Positions 23,101 through 34,124 are shown, counted from the stretch's first letter. The stretch is DNA of 64,000 nt from Silurus meridionalis (GCF_014805685.1 NC_060907.1:5477992-5541991); one strand, 5' to 3'. Numbers and translations: made by a program. Notes: a model not told the origin generated them from the letters alone.

Positions 23101-25472
23101 GTTTTTCAGAATGTTTCGTCATTTTATATTTTTAGGAAGTGTTTCTAGTTTTCTAGTTTGTTGACCATGGGATTTAGCATTCCATTCCACTTTGAGTCCC
23201 CATTGGCAGTTATAATAACCTTCCACTCTTCTTGAAATTTCGTATTAGAGATGGATGTTACCGATAGGGAGATTGGATCAACCGATGGCTTACTGGATAA
23301 AAAAAACCAAACATAGATAACACTTCATATAAAATTGTACTGGATTTATTACAAAAATAAAGTACTAAATCATGATGTACTAAATAAATACAATAATTAT
23401 ATTAACAAATATAATTCGTTAATACATTTTAATGCATCCATAGTATATAGCGCTCTTCATGCAGCGAAGTCACAAGTTAAAACAAACAGCATATGGTGTC
23501 AGGGATTCATGGTGTCACCTCTAGAGGCTGCTCTCGTAATGACGGTGGATATTCTCAGCCGCTCCAGCAACAGATGCAACCCAGAAAAACTATTGGTATG
23601 ATCTACCAATAAATAAGTAAATAAATAAACAAGTATATAAGTTAATAATGGACGTGATAACAAAGTATTACAGATCGGACGAATCCGAAACACGTGCAGC
23701 ACGATTGTCAAAAAAGACTGTGGCAAAGATAAGTTGTTTCAAACTAGTTCCTGGTGGGTTGTTCAGCCATTCGTCTTCAAACTTCTAAAGACTTTGTTTG
23801 TTCCTACACAGGGAAACCTTTTCCAGTCCAAACCCTCAGACTGGTTACTGAACCTCCACCTTTTTCAGGGGGTGAGTGTTGCTTCATCCACTTTTTTCCC
23901 CCTGTTTATTTAAGACTGTGTGCAGGTTCAGTGATTCCATTTGTCTGAAATAGTCCTAAACCTGAGGCGGCTGAACTCTACTGTTTTCTATATGTTTTAT
24001 AGTAAAGTAGTGACGAGTCGTTCATTAACGGTTTGTTCATTTTGAACGAGTCTTTATTGTGACTCAGAAGAACGAGTCGTCTCAGAGTGATTTATACATG
24101 TTCTAATGGAGCAGGGCATTAATTCAAAATCTCTGTAGGTTATGTACAGAAAACAGAATTGAGTAGTTCATCTCTCGACTCTTCTAGCCTGTCAGACTCC
24201 CATATACTGTACATACTGTATGTGGTGCATAATATGGGAAACAAATTGAGCAGTGTTTTGATAGATAGATATTGTTATTTATATATATATATATGTGGCC
24301 GACTGGCCACTTTATTAGGTACACCTTAGTAGTACCGGGTTGGACCCAATTTTGCCTTCAGAACTGCCTTAATCCTTCGTGGCATAGATTCAACAAGGTA
24401 CTGGAAACATTCCTCAGAGATTTTGGTCCATATTGACATGATAGCTTCACACAGTTGCTGCAGATTTGTCGGCTGCACATCCATGATGCAAATCTCCCGT
24501 TCCACCACATCCCAAAGGTGCTCTATTGGATTGAGATCTGGTGACTGTGGAGGCCATTTGAGTACAGTGAACTCATTGTCATGTTCAAGAAACCAGTCTA
24601 AGATGATTCGCGCTTTATGACAAGGCGTGTTATCCTGCTGGAAGTAGCCATCAGAAGATGGGTACACTGTGGTCATGAAGGGATGGACATGGTCAGCAAC
24701 AATACTCAGGTAGGCTGTGGCGTTGACACGATGCTCAATTGGTACTAATGGGCCCCAAAGTGTGCCAAGAAAATATCCCCCACACATTCCACCACCACCA
24801 GTCTGAACCGTTGATACAAGGCAGGATGGATCCATGCTTTCATGTTGTTGACACCAAATTCTGACCCTACATGAATGAATGTCGCAGCAGAAATCGAGAC
24901 TAATCAGACCAGGCAACATTTTTCCAATCTTCTATTGTCCAATTTTGGTGAGCCTCTGCGAATTCTAGCCTAATTTTCCTGTTCTTAGCTGTCAGGAGTG
25001 GCACCCGGTGTGTTCTGCTGCTGCTGTAGCCCATCCGCCTCAAGGTTCGACGTGTTGTGTGTTCAGAGATGCTCTTCTGCATACCTCGGTTGTAACGAGT
25101 GGTTATTTAAGTTACTGTTGTCTCTTGATTTCTCTGGATCTAGACTGCAGCAGGTCTTCAGTCCCCACGCTCCTCTATGCTGTGTGTTTCCTACTCTGCT
25201 TCCTTATCCTGCTGCTGATGGTGGCGTTGGGTTTGACGTATCGGCGTTCACACCGTGGGACGTTCCTACCTCGCTGCCCAACGCACAACAGCAGCAACTT
25301 CACGGACGACGACATCAACAACAATCCCAACCCAGGAAGTGGCGCTGATGGACGTACCTCCAGATCTCCACCTCCTCCCCCGCCCCTTCGCCTGTCTGGT
25401 GGAGCCCACGACCTTCCGTTGCTCCGCTTCAGCCCTTTGACTCCCCCTGATGGGACTGAGGGCAAACTTTAG
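20122..25472 (+). CDS. CUB-domain single-pass membrane protein, six exons
   Basis: Exons: 20122-20202, 20289-20319, 20985-21380, 22403-23047, 23812-23871, 25144-25472. Phases agree at every junction (0, 1, 1, 1, 1) and total 1,542 bases, or 513 residues. Layout: signal peptide from exon 1 (hydrophobic LCALVVIFHIEAV); a CUB domain at about 51-162 with the four expected cysteines (51, 76 in WCNWTI, 101, 127) plus one extra (69), FFSPDYLC, and the closing GFYGAYQAF; a long charged, Ser/Thr-rich linker (about 170-405) with TTQSTSTSTTKQSTR, probably O-glycosylated; TM at 412-436; then a 75-residue cytoplasmic tail with a PPPPPP run and LRLSGG. CUB domains bind proteins or glycans outside the cell. 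I do not recognise the orthologue, so no symbol or partner is given. Exon 2 is only 31 bases and could be variably used, but skipping it would shift the frame. Downstream AATAAA at 25831. Confidence 0.8.
20330..20715. repeat. Degenerate tandem repeat, unit about 55-60 bp
   Basis: In intron 2 of the CUB gene. The phrase ATTTATTACCCCTGACACCAT recurs about six times, with spacers such as GCATTATTTGTGTTCACTAG. Confidence 0.75.
20795..20880 (+). repeat. 3' end of a dispersed 'GCTGCTTTGAGACAATG' repeat
   Basis: Holds GCTGCTTTGAGACAATGTC then GCGCTATACAAATAAA, the 3' end of a family with nine further copies in the window. Confidence 0.65.
22327..22340 (-). promoter_or_regulatory. CTCF-like core motif (13 of 14)
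   Basis: The minus strand reads CCGGTAGGGGGCAC, one mismatch to the core, in intron 3 of the CUB gene. Confidence 0.2.
23240..23745. other. CUB-gene intron 4, AT-rich, possible hAT MITE
   Basis: Terminal regions resemble decayed hAT ends (ACCGATAGGG near 23259 and CTATTGGTA near 23590), but no clear inverted repeat or target duplication could be matched. Confidence 0.25.
24283..25110 (-). mobile_element. Tc1-like transposon of DD36E type, in CUB-gene intron 5
   Basis: The minus strand encodes most of a transposase in two frames: an N-terminal block (25082 down to about 24900: RRTLRRMGYSSSRTHRVPLL) and a C-terminal block of 197 residues (24919-24326). The catalytic part reads QQDNTPCHKARIILDWFLEH and ends [15 protein letters not shown]. 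From the Asp of QDN to the Glu of PIE I count 36 intervening residues, the DD36E spacing. At least one frameshift separates the blocks, so it is inactive. The end (CACTTTATTAGGTACACC, about 24308-24325) adjoins a TA run. Confidence 0.75.
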
Positions 25473-25830
25473 AAGGAGACCCTTTGAAATTGCATTGAAC
25501 TGCACTGAGATTATCTGGCAGCTGCACTTGTGAAGCAACACGATTTTTTTTATGTTCATTTAGTTCAAGTTCTGTCTCTCCACTGTGAGGAAAAGTATGT
25601 TTTGCTATGGAATTTTTATTTCTATTTGAAACTGTTGGGTTTGTTGTTTAGTTTGAGCCTTAAACTAATTCTATTCATTATTTTAAGTTCTTTAGTTTTT
25701 AATGTATTTGAATTGCTTGCAAAAAGTACTACAGCTGCTCATGTTCTTGTGTACTTCCTTTCAGTCACTTGCTTGAAGTAGTAAGGTGCAGTTTCCAATG
25801 TTTCAGAGCCACCAGGTTATCTGCAGTTGG

Positions 25831-25836
25831 AATAAA
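25831..25836 (+). terminator. Polyadenylation signal of the CUB gene
   Basis: AATAAA 359 bases after the stop codon, followed by an A run. Confidence 0.55.
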
Positions 25837-25839
25837 AAA

Positions 25840-26515
25840 AAAATCGATCATGCCCTTTGTTTCGTTCACCAACCTTTTGATTTCCTGCTCTTTTGCATTT
25901 GCTTATATGTTTCTGCTGGGGACTGAGCTACTTTACAGGCTGAAATCGTTTTGATATAAAGCCTGAAATAACTGTTGCTGTGGAGTGTGTGCTTTATATT
26001 GCAAATCAAATATCTTCTATGATATCATTCCCCTTCCACAGAACAATGCAGTGAAGTTATCAGAACAGGACGTCACCCTCATTACAAATAAACAAACAAC
26101 CAAATAAATAAATGTAGTGTATTCTACAGTCTTGCTCACCAGATTAATTCCTTTGCGCCAATTTATAAATGATGCCAAAAGAATGTACAAGTGGCCAATT
26201 TAGAACCAGTCCCTTATTTCATTTGTATAATGTAATGCAACCGATGTTCAAGTTCTCACTCTCTTGTCACAAGAATGTATCTCGATGACATTACAAGGTA
26301 AACAAATTTATAATTTTATTATTACAAGCTGCTGATCCTATTCTATTTTGAAAAAAGACAGGTAATTATTTATTAATAATTATTAATTCTTGCAGTTTTG
26401 AACCATCCAACAAAATATTCTTGGCTGCTATTTAGTTGTTAGAAAAACCTTTGCACTGATCAATTATATAAAAATATTCAGCTCATTATTCCAACATATG
26501 CAATAATATCTTCGC
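25840..26515. other. Intergenic AT-rich sequence
   Basis: No gene or repeat recognised between the CUB gene's poly(A) site and the element at 26518. Confidence 0.5.
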
Positions 26516-26517
26516 TA

Positions 26518-26835
26518 TACAGTCAACCCCCGATAATCTGTGGTTTGGAACTCGCAGCTCGGAAAATTAGCTGGTTCTCATTTGGAAACTAACAGCAAGT
26601 TGCGGATTAAAATTTGCGGGAATCCGCAGCGGGACCGAATGTTCGGGAACGTTAATTATAACATTTTAAACTCTGTTTTCACTGACAAGTTCCATAATTT
26701 TTTAGAAACTCATTATTGTATTAAAGTGACAATGTCTAAATGAATTCACTAAGGTACTGTAGGGGCTGCGGGGATGCGTCCAAGATTAGCGGGTATTCGG
26801 AACTCGTGGGGGTTACATTCTAAGACCACTGTATA
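26518..26835. mobile_element. Pogo/Tigger-type MITE
   Basis: About 318 bases with imperfect inverted ends: left ACAGTCAACCCCCGATAATC, right (reversed) ACAGTGGTCTTAGAATGTAA followed by CCCCCACGA, flanked by TA. No coding capacity. Confidence 0.5.
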
Positions 26836-27184
26836 TTGCTGCTCTTTTTTATTGCTGAACTCTCCAACCATGTGTGCATAATAAAGAAATTATTTAGAGC
26901 TGCTAGTTATCAAAATTTAAATTGAACTATTTTAACAGGGTTAACTATATATTAACTATACAGTATTAGCCTGTAGTGGGCCTTAGTATTAGCCATCTCT
27001 GCTCATCTAAGAAAATCAAAATGTCGCCTAGTCTTTTGGTTGCAAATGATCATGCCAAAATGAGCGCATGTGAATCCTGGGCTAATTTATATTAATACCT
27101 GATATAAAATGCTTATTATATAAAGTTTTTTGTTTCATTTCAGGTTGGGGTCATTTTAGTACTTCAACCTGCAAACAAAAACCA

Positions 27185-27645
27185 TGACAGGCTCTTTTTT
27201 GTTTAGTCCCCATTTGCTCTTCTGGGAAGATGTTCCACGGGATTTTGGAGTGTGCTTGTGGAGATTTGTGCTCATTCAGCTTCATGGTTGTTAGTAAAGT
27301 ACTGATGTACAGTAGGTGAAATGAGGAAGCCTGGGGTGCAGTCAGTGTTCACATTTATTCCAATTGGTTCAATAGGGTTGGAGCTCTATATAGCAGGAGA
27401 TCTTTCACTCCAACCCGTGTAATGCATATCTTCATTTGTGCACAGGGGTAGTGTCATGCTGGAACAGGTTTGGGTCTCCTGGTTCAAGTGAAGGGAATAT
27501 GTAATGCTCCTGTATACATGGACAATCTATACAATTGTATGACAACTTTGTGGGAACAGTTAAGTGTAGCAGCACATATGGCTGGTAAAAGCCAGGTGCC
27601 CCAGTGTGTCGTTTCTATTGGGTATGATTGGTGTTTGTGTCAGAT
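27185..27645 (+). mobile_element. Non-autonomous Tc1/mariner-type element, long copy
   Basis: One of the fullest copies: TTGCTCTTCTGGGAAGATGTTCC near the start, GTACTGATGTACAGTAGGTG, GAGCTCTATATAGCAGGAGA, GTGTCATGCTGGAACAGG and GTGCCCCAGT near the end. Confidence 0.65.
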
Positions 27646-27649
27646 TTCT

Positions 27650-28120
27650 GCTGTGGTCGAATTGTTTAAAATGAACAAACCAGGAATAAAATGAAAGACA
27701 AGAGGGATGTGTATTTAGATATTTACTTAGCATTGTTTATTCGTTTTGTTTAGCCTAAGTAAAAGACATCCATTTCCCTGTGGAATAAATATGTGTACAT
27801 ACAGGACAGATTCATATATTAATCTCTCGTGTTATAGCAGGAACCTGAAACTTTCTTTTAGTCTTTTTCAAAACATGCATTAAAACAATCGTAGCTGTTT
27901 GTATAATAACAAAAAGAATCGTATTTTAGTATTGAATCTACCACCAACGTTTTGACTTCAAATTGCAGTTGGACAATTGTCCGATTACAATCATTTAACA
28001 ACAAGTCTTTCAGCTTGTAACAGGATTTTAGCGACACTCAGAGAAGATAGTAGAAACCCAGAATAGCCCCTGCACCAACTAATGAAGAAAGCGGAGTGTC
28101 TGATCAGGTGTAGCGCATTA
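27650..28120. other. 3' flank of the lysozyme-like gene
   Basis: AT-rich. It may hold the 3' UTR of the minus-strand gene (AATAAA-type hexamers occur on the minus strand), but no single poly(A) site stands out. Confidence 0.4.
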
Positions 28121-28123
28121 CAC

Positions 28124-29777
28124 CTATTGCGTGTTACACCCAGCAAGGTACTGGGTGAAGTCCATGTTGGGGCAAGAGTTCATCAGCCTGTCGCTCCTGT
28201 AACAAGACAAAATAAAGATCAGCACAGTTAAATTTGTGATTGGTGAGGGGCTCAAACACAAGGTCATCAGGAGATAACAGTAACATGAAACATGACATCA
28301 CACACGGTGTAATTATGGATTTAAGGCGTTATTTGATAATGGCGTCTGGGCTATCGGTTAAAATTGATTATGCATTTTTTCCTTTTTTTATTATAAAATA
28401 AAAAAAAAGAGAAAAAAGTCAGATAATTGATAATCACTAATCTGACTGGTCAGAAGGTGATTTATTTTTATTTTCAAAAATTTACCAGCATTTCTGATCA
28501 GATCGATCAGGTTTATATTTTACATTTACAGCATTTGGCAGACGCCTTTATCCAGAGCCACTTACAATTTTATAAATTAGATAATGGTTTAAAACACTGA
28601 TGCTCATTCGGAGCCAATATCGTTACAGTATAACAGACTGTTTGTGTCTTCTTGTATGGTTTTTTTTAAGAAGTCTATTTGTCTGTGGAAGGGGTCTCAA
28701 GTACCAGTGCTGAGGAACAGTCAGAAATAAATGAATTATTTGTTTATTAGGAGAGAATAAATAAGTTTAATGAGGAAATGACTGTTTACAGCTGCTTTAA
28801 TGTACTGTATAATTACAGGACGTGACTTGTTTTAAGGACTTTTCCACAACCCTGAATAAAACTGCAAAATTATCATTTATTTACTAATTTATTTTAAATT
28901 ATGACATGTTGTTTGTGTTGGAAAATCACTTAAGGATAAGAGGAATAAAACACTTGTTTAAGGGAAACTGGTTTAGTAACTGGGTAAAAGTAAATTCACG
29001 TCACCTCACTTCACATCAGACCATCAATAATCATGAATTATTGTTCTATAAAAGGCTTCAGTTGATTATGGAATTTGGATTACTAAAGCTAAAAGAATCG
29101 TTTTAGGATTAGTAACAGGTTTATGTATATAATATCAAACCAGTTGCTTCCAATCAGAGCCTGCAATTTTGTATCGGTTGCTACTTTGATCACAATTTTA
29201 AATTTAAATCTACATCTGATTGTGTTTGAAGATTTCTGGCACGTTATAGATACAAACTTAATAAATAAATTAACTTCTAAACAGCAGCATCATCAGACTG
29301 TGTGAGATAGACTATTTAGTTACAAAAAGTGGTTTATTTATGCAAAAATAAATAAATAAATAAATAAATAAATAAATAGATTGGGTGTAAATCTAGATAC
29401 TGAAACCTCTGGACATCAAATTCAAATTTTGATGCAATGCTCAATCAGGTGTTTTATAGGTTGTTATTGGCCTGGTAGAATGAAACAATGAAAAATGATA
29501 TGCTTCTTTTTTTTTTTTCTACAATACTTACAAAGTCTTAATGAGCTGGCTAGCCTCTTCCTGAACATCAGGGCTTGGCCTGAGGTGAGAACAAAAACCT
29601 TATTACTCACTTTATATGTGAAATATAAAGCAAATGGCAAAACAGCATAAAGACATGACCCTTCCAGAGAAGGTGAACGTTTTGTGCTATAATGTAATAG
29701 TGCATTTTAACTCACTTTGTGTTCAAGATGGTCAAAACACACTGAACGTCGTCAGTGATGTCATCATCAATCAGCTC

Positions 29778-29809
<32 letters not shown>

Positions 29810-30805
29810 TTACATCAAGTCTCCTGAATCAAAGATGTAGTGGAAGAAGATAAATGTGTGTTGTACTAAAAAAACACTGGGTTTATTTATGAAATATAGG
29901 AATACTCTGTAGTGCTTACTCTTGCAGTCCAGGTTGCAGACATTGAGGGAGGGTTTGTCGGAGGCGCAGGCGACACGATCAGCCAACTGGAACACTCCGT
30001 AGAGAGTAAACTCAGGTGGTGAAGGAAGAGGGACAGAATTCTGAGGCTTCACTTCGCTGGACTGGTTGATAATCACTGGATTTTGAGGCTGCGGAGGTTC
30101 GGTTGCTATCTGAGGATTAGGATTCTGTGTGTTTTGAGGTGGGGGTGGAATGGTGGGTTGGCCGATTTTAGGAGGGAGTGGCTTAGTGTTGACTGCATTG
30201 GGTTTAGGGGGTGACTTATTGTCAACCGCACTGGGCTTAGGGGGTGGCTTATTGTCAACTGCACTGGGTTTAGGGGGTGGCTTATTGTCAACTGCACTGG
30301 GTTTAGGTGTGGCATTGTTGACTTTAACGGGTTTCGGGGTGACCTTCTTTTGGGCAACAGCTCTTCTCTTGCGATTTGCTGGGAGCTCTTGTCCGGTGAC
30401 TTGCTTGACCAAGGAGGTGTCAAATTGCGAAGTCTGTTCAGCATGGCATACGACTGTACAAAGAAAGGTAAAATGACAATTTTAACGACCGTGAAGTGTT
30501 TATTAAGACCCCCGTTCCCTTATTTTCATCTCAAATTTATCTTTTGAATCTATGAATGTAGGACCTGCTGCTCAAGAACTTTCTTTGTGTGGAGAAAAAA
30601 AAAATAATACAATAACCAATAATCCACAATTTTATTTTCATTTTCAAAGTACTGGTTAAAGGAAACCTCAACATAAGGAAATGTTTTCCCCCTTTTTCTT
30701 CTTTGCGACGGTAAATCTGCAACTTTGTTCATTCCTCTTTAGTGTTTATTCTTATAGGATTCTTGTAAACATTCAGAAATTACTAATGATATAATAATAA
30801 TTTAA

Positions 30806-30873
<68 letters not shown>

Positions 30874-31899
30874 CTCTATCTCTCTATCTATCTATCTATC
30901 TATCTATACATTTTGAACTCAAATTGATTTCAGTATGTATTTTGGACAGTGGAAAATAAGAACCAAAGTGCATGGTTATGACATTGTAGAATAATGTACA
31001 CAGGTGTTCTTTACAGGTGTATGTAAACATCTGACCACAGTGGTACCACAATGCAGTGTGTGTGTGTGTGTGTGTGTGTGTATCTTGTTTAAAACCTTTA
31101 ATTGAATTTGAACTATACATTTCAATTTCATGCAACTGAGAGAACAAACAAACAAACAAAATTCAGAGAATTTCTCATTGATGTACAGTATCACCTCTTT
31201 TCTAAGTTTTCTATTAGCAGCATTCCAACTCCACCACATTTGAAGAACAGTTTGAAAGGTCCTCAAACTCTTAATATAATGACATCTTTTCCATTGACAT
31301 TTGTCCTGTATTTGGTGCACACATACTTTTCCAGTTTAAAAGGAATAAGATGTTTTGCTTAAAGAATACATATTTGTAAATATATATTTTCCGTCTTTCT
31401 ATACGTTGCAGATTGACTAAGCAGCTTACTGTATGTTCAACTTGTATCCCAGTGTCAATATTATCATCAAAACCCCACTTCCTAGTAAACACTTGCATTA
31501 CAAATACATTTGTGAAATACTTTTTAAACCCCTTGTTTTGGCAATGTACACATAATGTTACTTAAAACTTAAAAAAATTGAAGAATTCATTTTCTTTTCA
31601 TTTATTAAGAATTTATTACGATTTTTTTCTGTACTCCCCCCACAAACCTAACCCTAATTATAGTGTCTTCATTATAGTGTCTCATTGGCATGTACAGGTC
31701 AGACAAATATTTTAAAAACGATAAACAGAATCTCAAACTCACTCTTTGCCGCCTGGACATCACGGTCAGGCATGTCTGGAGGTAAAATAGACAGGAGCTG
31801 ACCATCCAGCTGACACTTGTCCATCACCAGGCCATCAGTCACAATGGGGGTCAGTAACAGCAGAACCGCCAACATCTCTAATTCGACACGGATCGCCAT
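28124..31899 (-). CDS. Lysozyme C / alpha-lactalbumin-like secreted protein with proline-rich insert
   Basis: Five minus-strand exons: 31899-31743, 30453-29920, 29776-29716, 29579-29532, 28196-28124. Phases fit throughout (1, 1, 2, 2) and give 290 residues. A signal peptide ends near residue 23, and the mature start LVMDKCQL lines up with lysozyme KVFERCEL. All eight family cysteines are present (29, 55, 215, 225, 229, 243, 275, 287). The catalytic Glu of lysozyme (AKWESGYNT) is Thr60 here (VCHAEQTSQFDT), and the catalytic Asp (STDYG) is Leu203 (FTLYG), so muramidase activity is unlikely. Residues 231-240 (KLIDDDITDD) match the alpha-lactalbumin calcium loop KFLDDDLTDD. Between residues 65 and 200 lies an insert absent from lysozymes, with a furin-type RKRR (80-83) and proline-rich repeats. 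Exon 4 is extra to the usual four-exon lysozyme plan. The structure is well supported; the function is unknown. Alternatives: inactive lysozyme paralogue, or a calcium-binding egg or mucosal protein. Confidence 0.8.
28518..28572 (-). repeat. SINE tail fragment
   Basis: ACATTTACAGCATTTGGCAG then CTTTATCCAGAGCCACTTAC, reversed relative to the SINE tails at 8460 and 61950; in the last intron of the lysozyme-like gene. Confidence 0.5.
29346..29379. repeat. (AAAT)n microsatellite
   Basis: About eight AAAT units in the last intron of the lysozyme-like gene. Confidence 0.9.
29532..29579 (-). other. Symmetric 48-base exon 4 of the lysozyme-like gene
   Basis: Encodes PSPDVQEEASQLIKT between split Lys251 and Leu267. 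Strong sites on both sides (CCTCAG acceptor, GTAAGT donor). Both ends are phase 2, so it could be skipped without changing the frame. It adds about 16 residues before the last two cysteines. Confidence 0.6.
30172..30316 (-). repeat. In-frame 36-base tandem repeat in the lysozyme-like exon 2
   Basis: Encodes about four copies of a PKPSAVDNKPPP-type 12-residue unit (residues about 101-146), the later units drifting to PKPNAVNTKPLP. It lies inside the coding frame and causes no frame break. Confidence 0.85.
30808..30907. repeat. (TATC)n microsatellite
   Basis: About 25 units with two CTCT interruptions, in intron 1 of the lysozyme-like gene. Confidence 0.95.
31055..31081. repeat. (GT)n microsatellite
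   Basis: About 13 GT units in intron 1 of the lysozyme-like gene. Confidence 0.9.
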
Positions 31900-31907
31900 G
31901 CTGCAGG

Positions 31908-31977
31908 CTGTGTGTGTGTGTGTGTGTGTGTATGCGCCAGTCAGTGCGTGTGCGTCTATTTATCGTGTCCTGAGTCA
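31908..31977 (-). promoter_or_regulatory. Compact promoter of the lysozyme-like gene
   Basis: Reading on the minus strand: an AP-1-type TGACTCA (31977-31971), a TATA-like TAAATAG (31962-31956) about 57 bases before the ATG, then a (CA)n run (about 31930-31908) that would lie in a very short 5' UTR directly before the start codon. A TATA plus AP-1 layout suits a regulated, tissue-specific secreted protein; this is inference. Confidence 0.45.
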
Positions 31978-32327
31978 CCTGTGCTTCACAATGGCCGCCC
32001 AGGTCATGTGCAATGCAAAAAAGGTGTAAAATGATGATCTCATGCTACTTTGCACGGGACAGACTCGTCCTCCAGAACAGAAGAGAAAAGATGCGCAAAG
32101 AAAGTCTGGCGATTTTGAATGGCATTCTGTGTGACTTAGTTCTCCAAACAAAAGGGTTCCTTTTTTGAATTTTTTTCTTCAAGTTACAAAAAGTCTCATT
32201 TATTTTGCTTTTTTTAAAGGGGTTCTCCATTCCCGAATTTATAACATCAGCTCCTAGATTAGCCGAAGTCACTTTGGAGCACATTAGACATTTTCCTTTT
32301 TATTGAGCCTTATTCAGTACAGTCCAT

Positions 32328-32450
32328 ACATTGTATGACCAATAGTACGTGGACACCTATTTAATCACTGCTATGTCTATTTGCTGAGCTTCACATTCCA
32401 GAGCTAGATTTTTGGAGCATCACTGTGGGGGTTTTTGTTTATTTAGCTGC
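32328..32450 (+). mobile_element. Tc1/mariner-type element, 5' end fragment
   Basis: Starts with a terminal-repeat-like GACCAATAGTACGTGGACACC; truncated at a SINE. Confidence 0.45.
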
Positions 32451-32454
32451 AAGA

Positions 32455-32600
32455 GAAATAGTGAGATCAGGCACGATGCAGTTTCTGAGTGCTAGATCGG
32501 TCAGAAGGTTGTGTGCTCAAATCCCAGCCACACCAAGCTGCCATTACTGGGCCCCTACGCGAAGCCCTTAACCCCATATCTGAGATAAATGGATGAGCGT
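32455..32600 (+). mobile_element. tRNA-derived SINE, 5'-decayed copy
   Basis: TGCTCAAATCCCAGCCACACC (B box region) and TGGGCCCCTACGCGAAGCCC align with the copy at 8290. Confidence 0.55.
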
Positions 32601-32669
32601 CTGTCGAAAGCAGCAGTTGATTTGAAAAGTGTTTAATTAAGCTGGATTCTGAAGTCCAGCTCAGAAATG

Positions 32670-32815
32670 TTGCGCATCCTTAGATGCTTTTCTCTCCACA
32701 CCTTTTCTCCTTGTAGCCCATCCACCTCAGGGCTTGACGTGTTGTCCGTTCTGAGATGCTTTTCTGCTCAACACGGTCCTAAAACATGATTATTTGAGTT
32801 ACCATAGACTTCCTG
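32670..32815 (-). mobile_element. Relic of the DD36E Tc1 family
   Basis: GTAGCCCATCCACCTCAGGG and GAGATGCTTTTCTGCTCAAC match the N-terminal transposase region of the element at 24283-25110. Confidence 0.55.
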
Positions 32816-32819
32816 ATCA

Positions 32820-34120
32820 CCATACCATGTGCAATTCCATACCATGTGCATTTTTATATTATGTGTAATATGTCCGTCGTTCCCTAGTGCTTTTTGTATT
32901 TTCCAATTAATTTGTATATAAAGAATATTTTATTTCATTGATATTACATATATAATTATTTTAGTTTTTTGCACTTGAAGCAGTTTCTGGCAAAAGAATT
33001 TCCTTCAGGATTAATAAAGTTCTTTCTTATCAGTAAAGTATAAATAAAATAAAATAAAAATTTATTAAATTAAATTTAATTTATTATAAAACTGTAGTAA
33101 CACAATGTATAATATTGGAATGGGGTCCAAATGTTTGTTTGGAATTTGTGGAAGTTGCCATTTTATATTTCGCTCACATTTTAAATACTAAAATCTAACC
33201 AATGTGCCTTCATCATGACCCTCCTCATCCTCCTACAGAGCACGTGTTAGGGCCGTCTAAACACCAAGCAAAGGAAGAGCGTGAGTCTGTGGTGCAAAGC
33301 GAATGCAAATGTTTGCACAGTGTGCAAATGGTCAGAGCAGGGTGTCGTGTTGCGCTCAGTAAACACGCCTGGGCACTGCACTAGAGCATGGAACGAGGGA
33401 AATGGAAAAAATGCAAAAAAAGAGAGAAAAGAATGCAAAGAAAGTGCATTTGAAATGTTATGTCATCGGTTGGTGTTGAAGAAAAAAATGTTAACGGTCA
33501 TATATGACTGAATGTTTACTTTAAAAGTCCTATTATGGATACGGTGATGTAAATATCTGATGGATTAAATTGTAGAAAATAATTTTACAGGTATATAAAA
33601 ATACATACATTGGCCTTTCTCTTACTTACCCTGATCCAGTTTATTCAGATTGGTGTGCAAATTAGATGTTAATTTTTCTCGATGGAAAACACGCAGATTG
33701 AACTTCTGCCCGGAGCAACAAAAGACATTTATACACGAATATATGTGACACTTTATATCCAGACTACTATCAATACTTCTGTCATACCCATTCCCTTTCC
33801 TTTGTTTTATTTTCTAATGTGTATTCCATAACAGTATTTTATATGCTTATATTATATACTTTGTACTTTTATACTTTATATTTGTATTCGATATATTAGA
33901 TTTTATTCTAGGTTTATTTTTATTTACATTTCTTCAGTATTGGAAAAAGGCGTAAAAAAGCGTTTCGTACTCTGTTTGAATGTGTAGGTGACAAATAAAA
34001 TTTGATTTGATGCACATTCGGCTCATTTTAAACTTCTGAATAAAAGACAATGTGGGTAAAAATAATACTATGATGTATTTTTTACTCTGAGGCATGTGGA
34101 CACACTGTTTTTGTAGACAT
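32820..34120. other. Intergenic sequence without recognised genes
   Basis: AT-rich; a purine-rich patch at 33395-33490. No supported exon or RNA gene. Confidence 0.5.
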
Positions 34121-34124
34121 CAGA

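Noticed and set aside
25175..25559. Minus-strand frames over the last CUB-gene exon
   Set aside because: Antisense shadows of GC-rich proline codons in the tail.
30106..30476. Frames on the plus strand and in a second minus frame over the proline-rich exon
   Set aside because: They are shadows of the in-frame 36-base repeat; only the chosen frame gives correct splice phases and lysozyme motifs.
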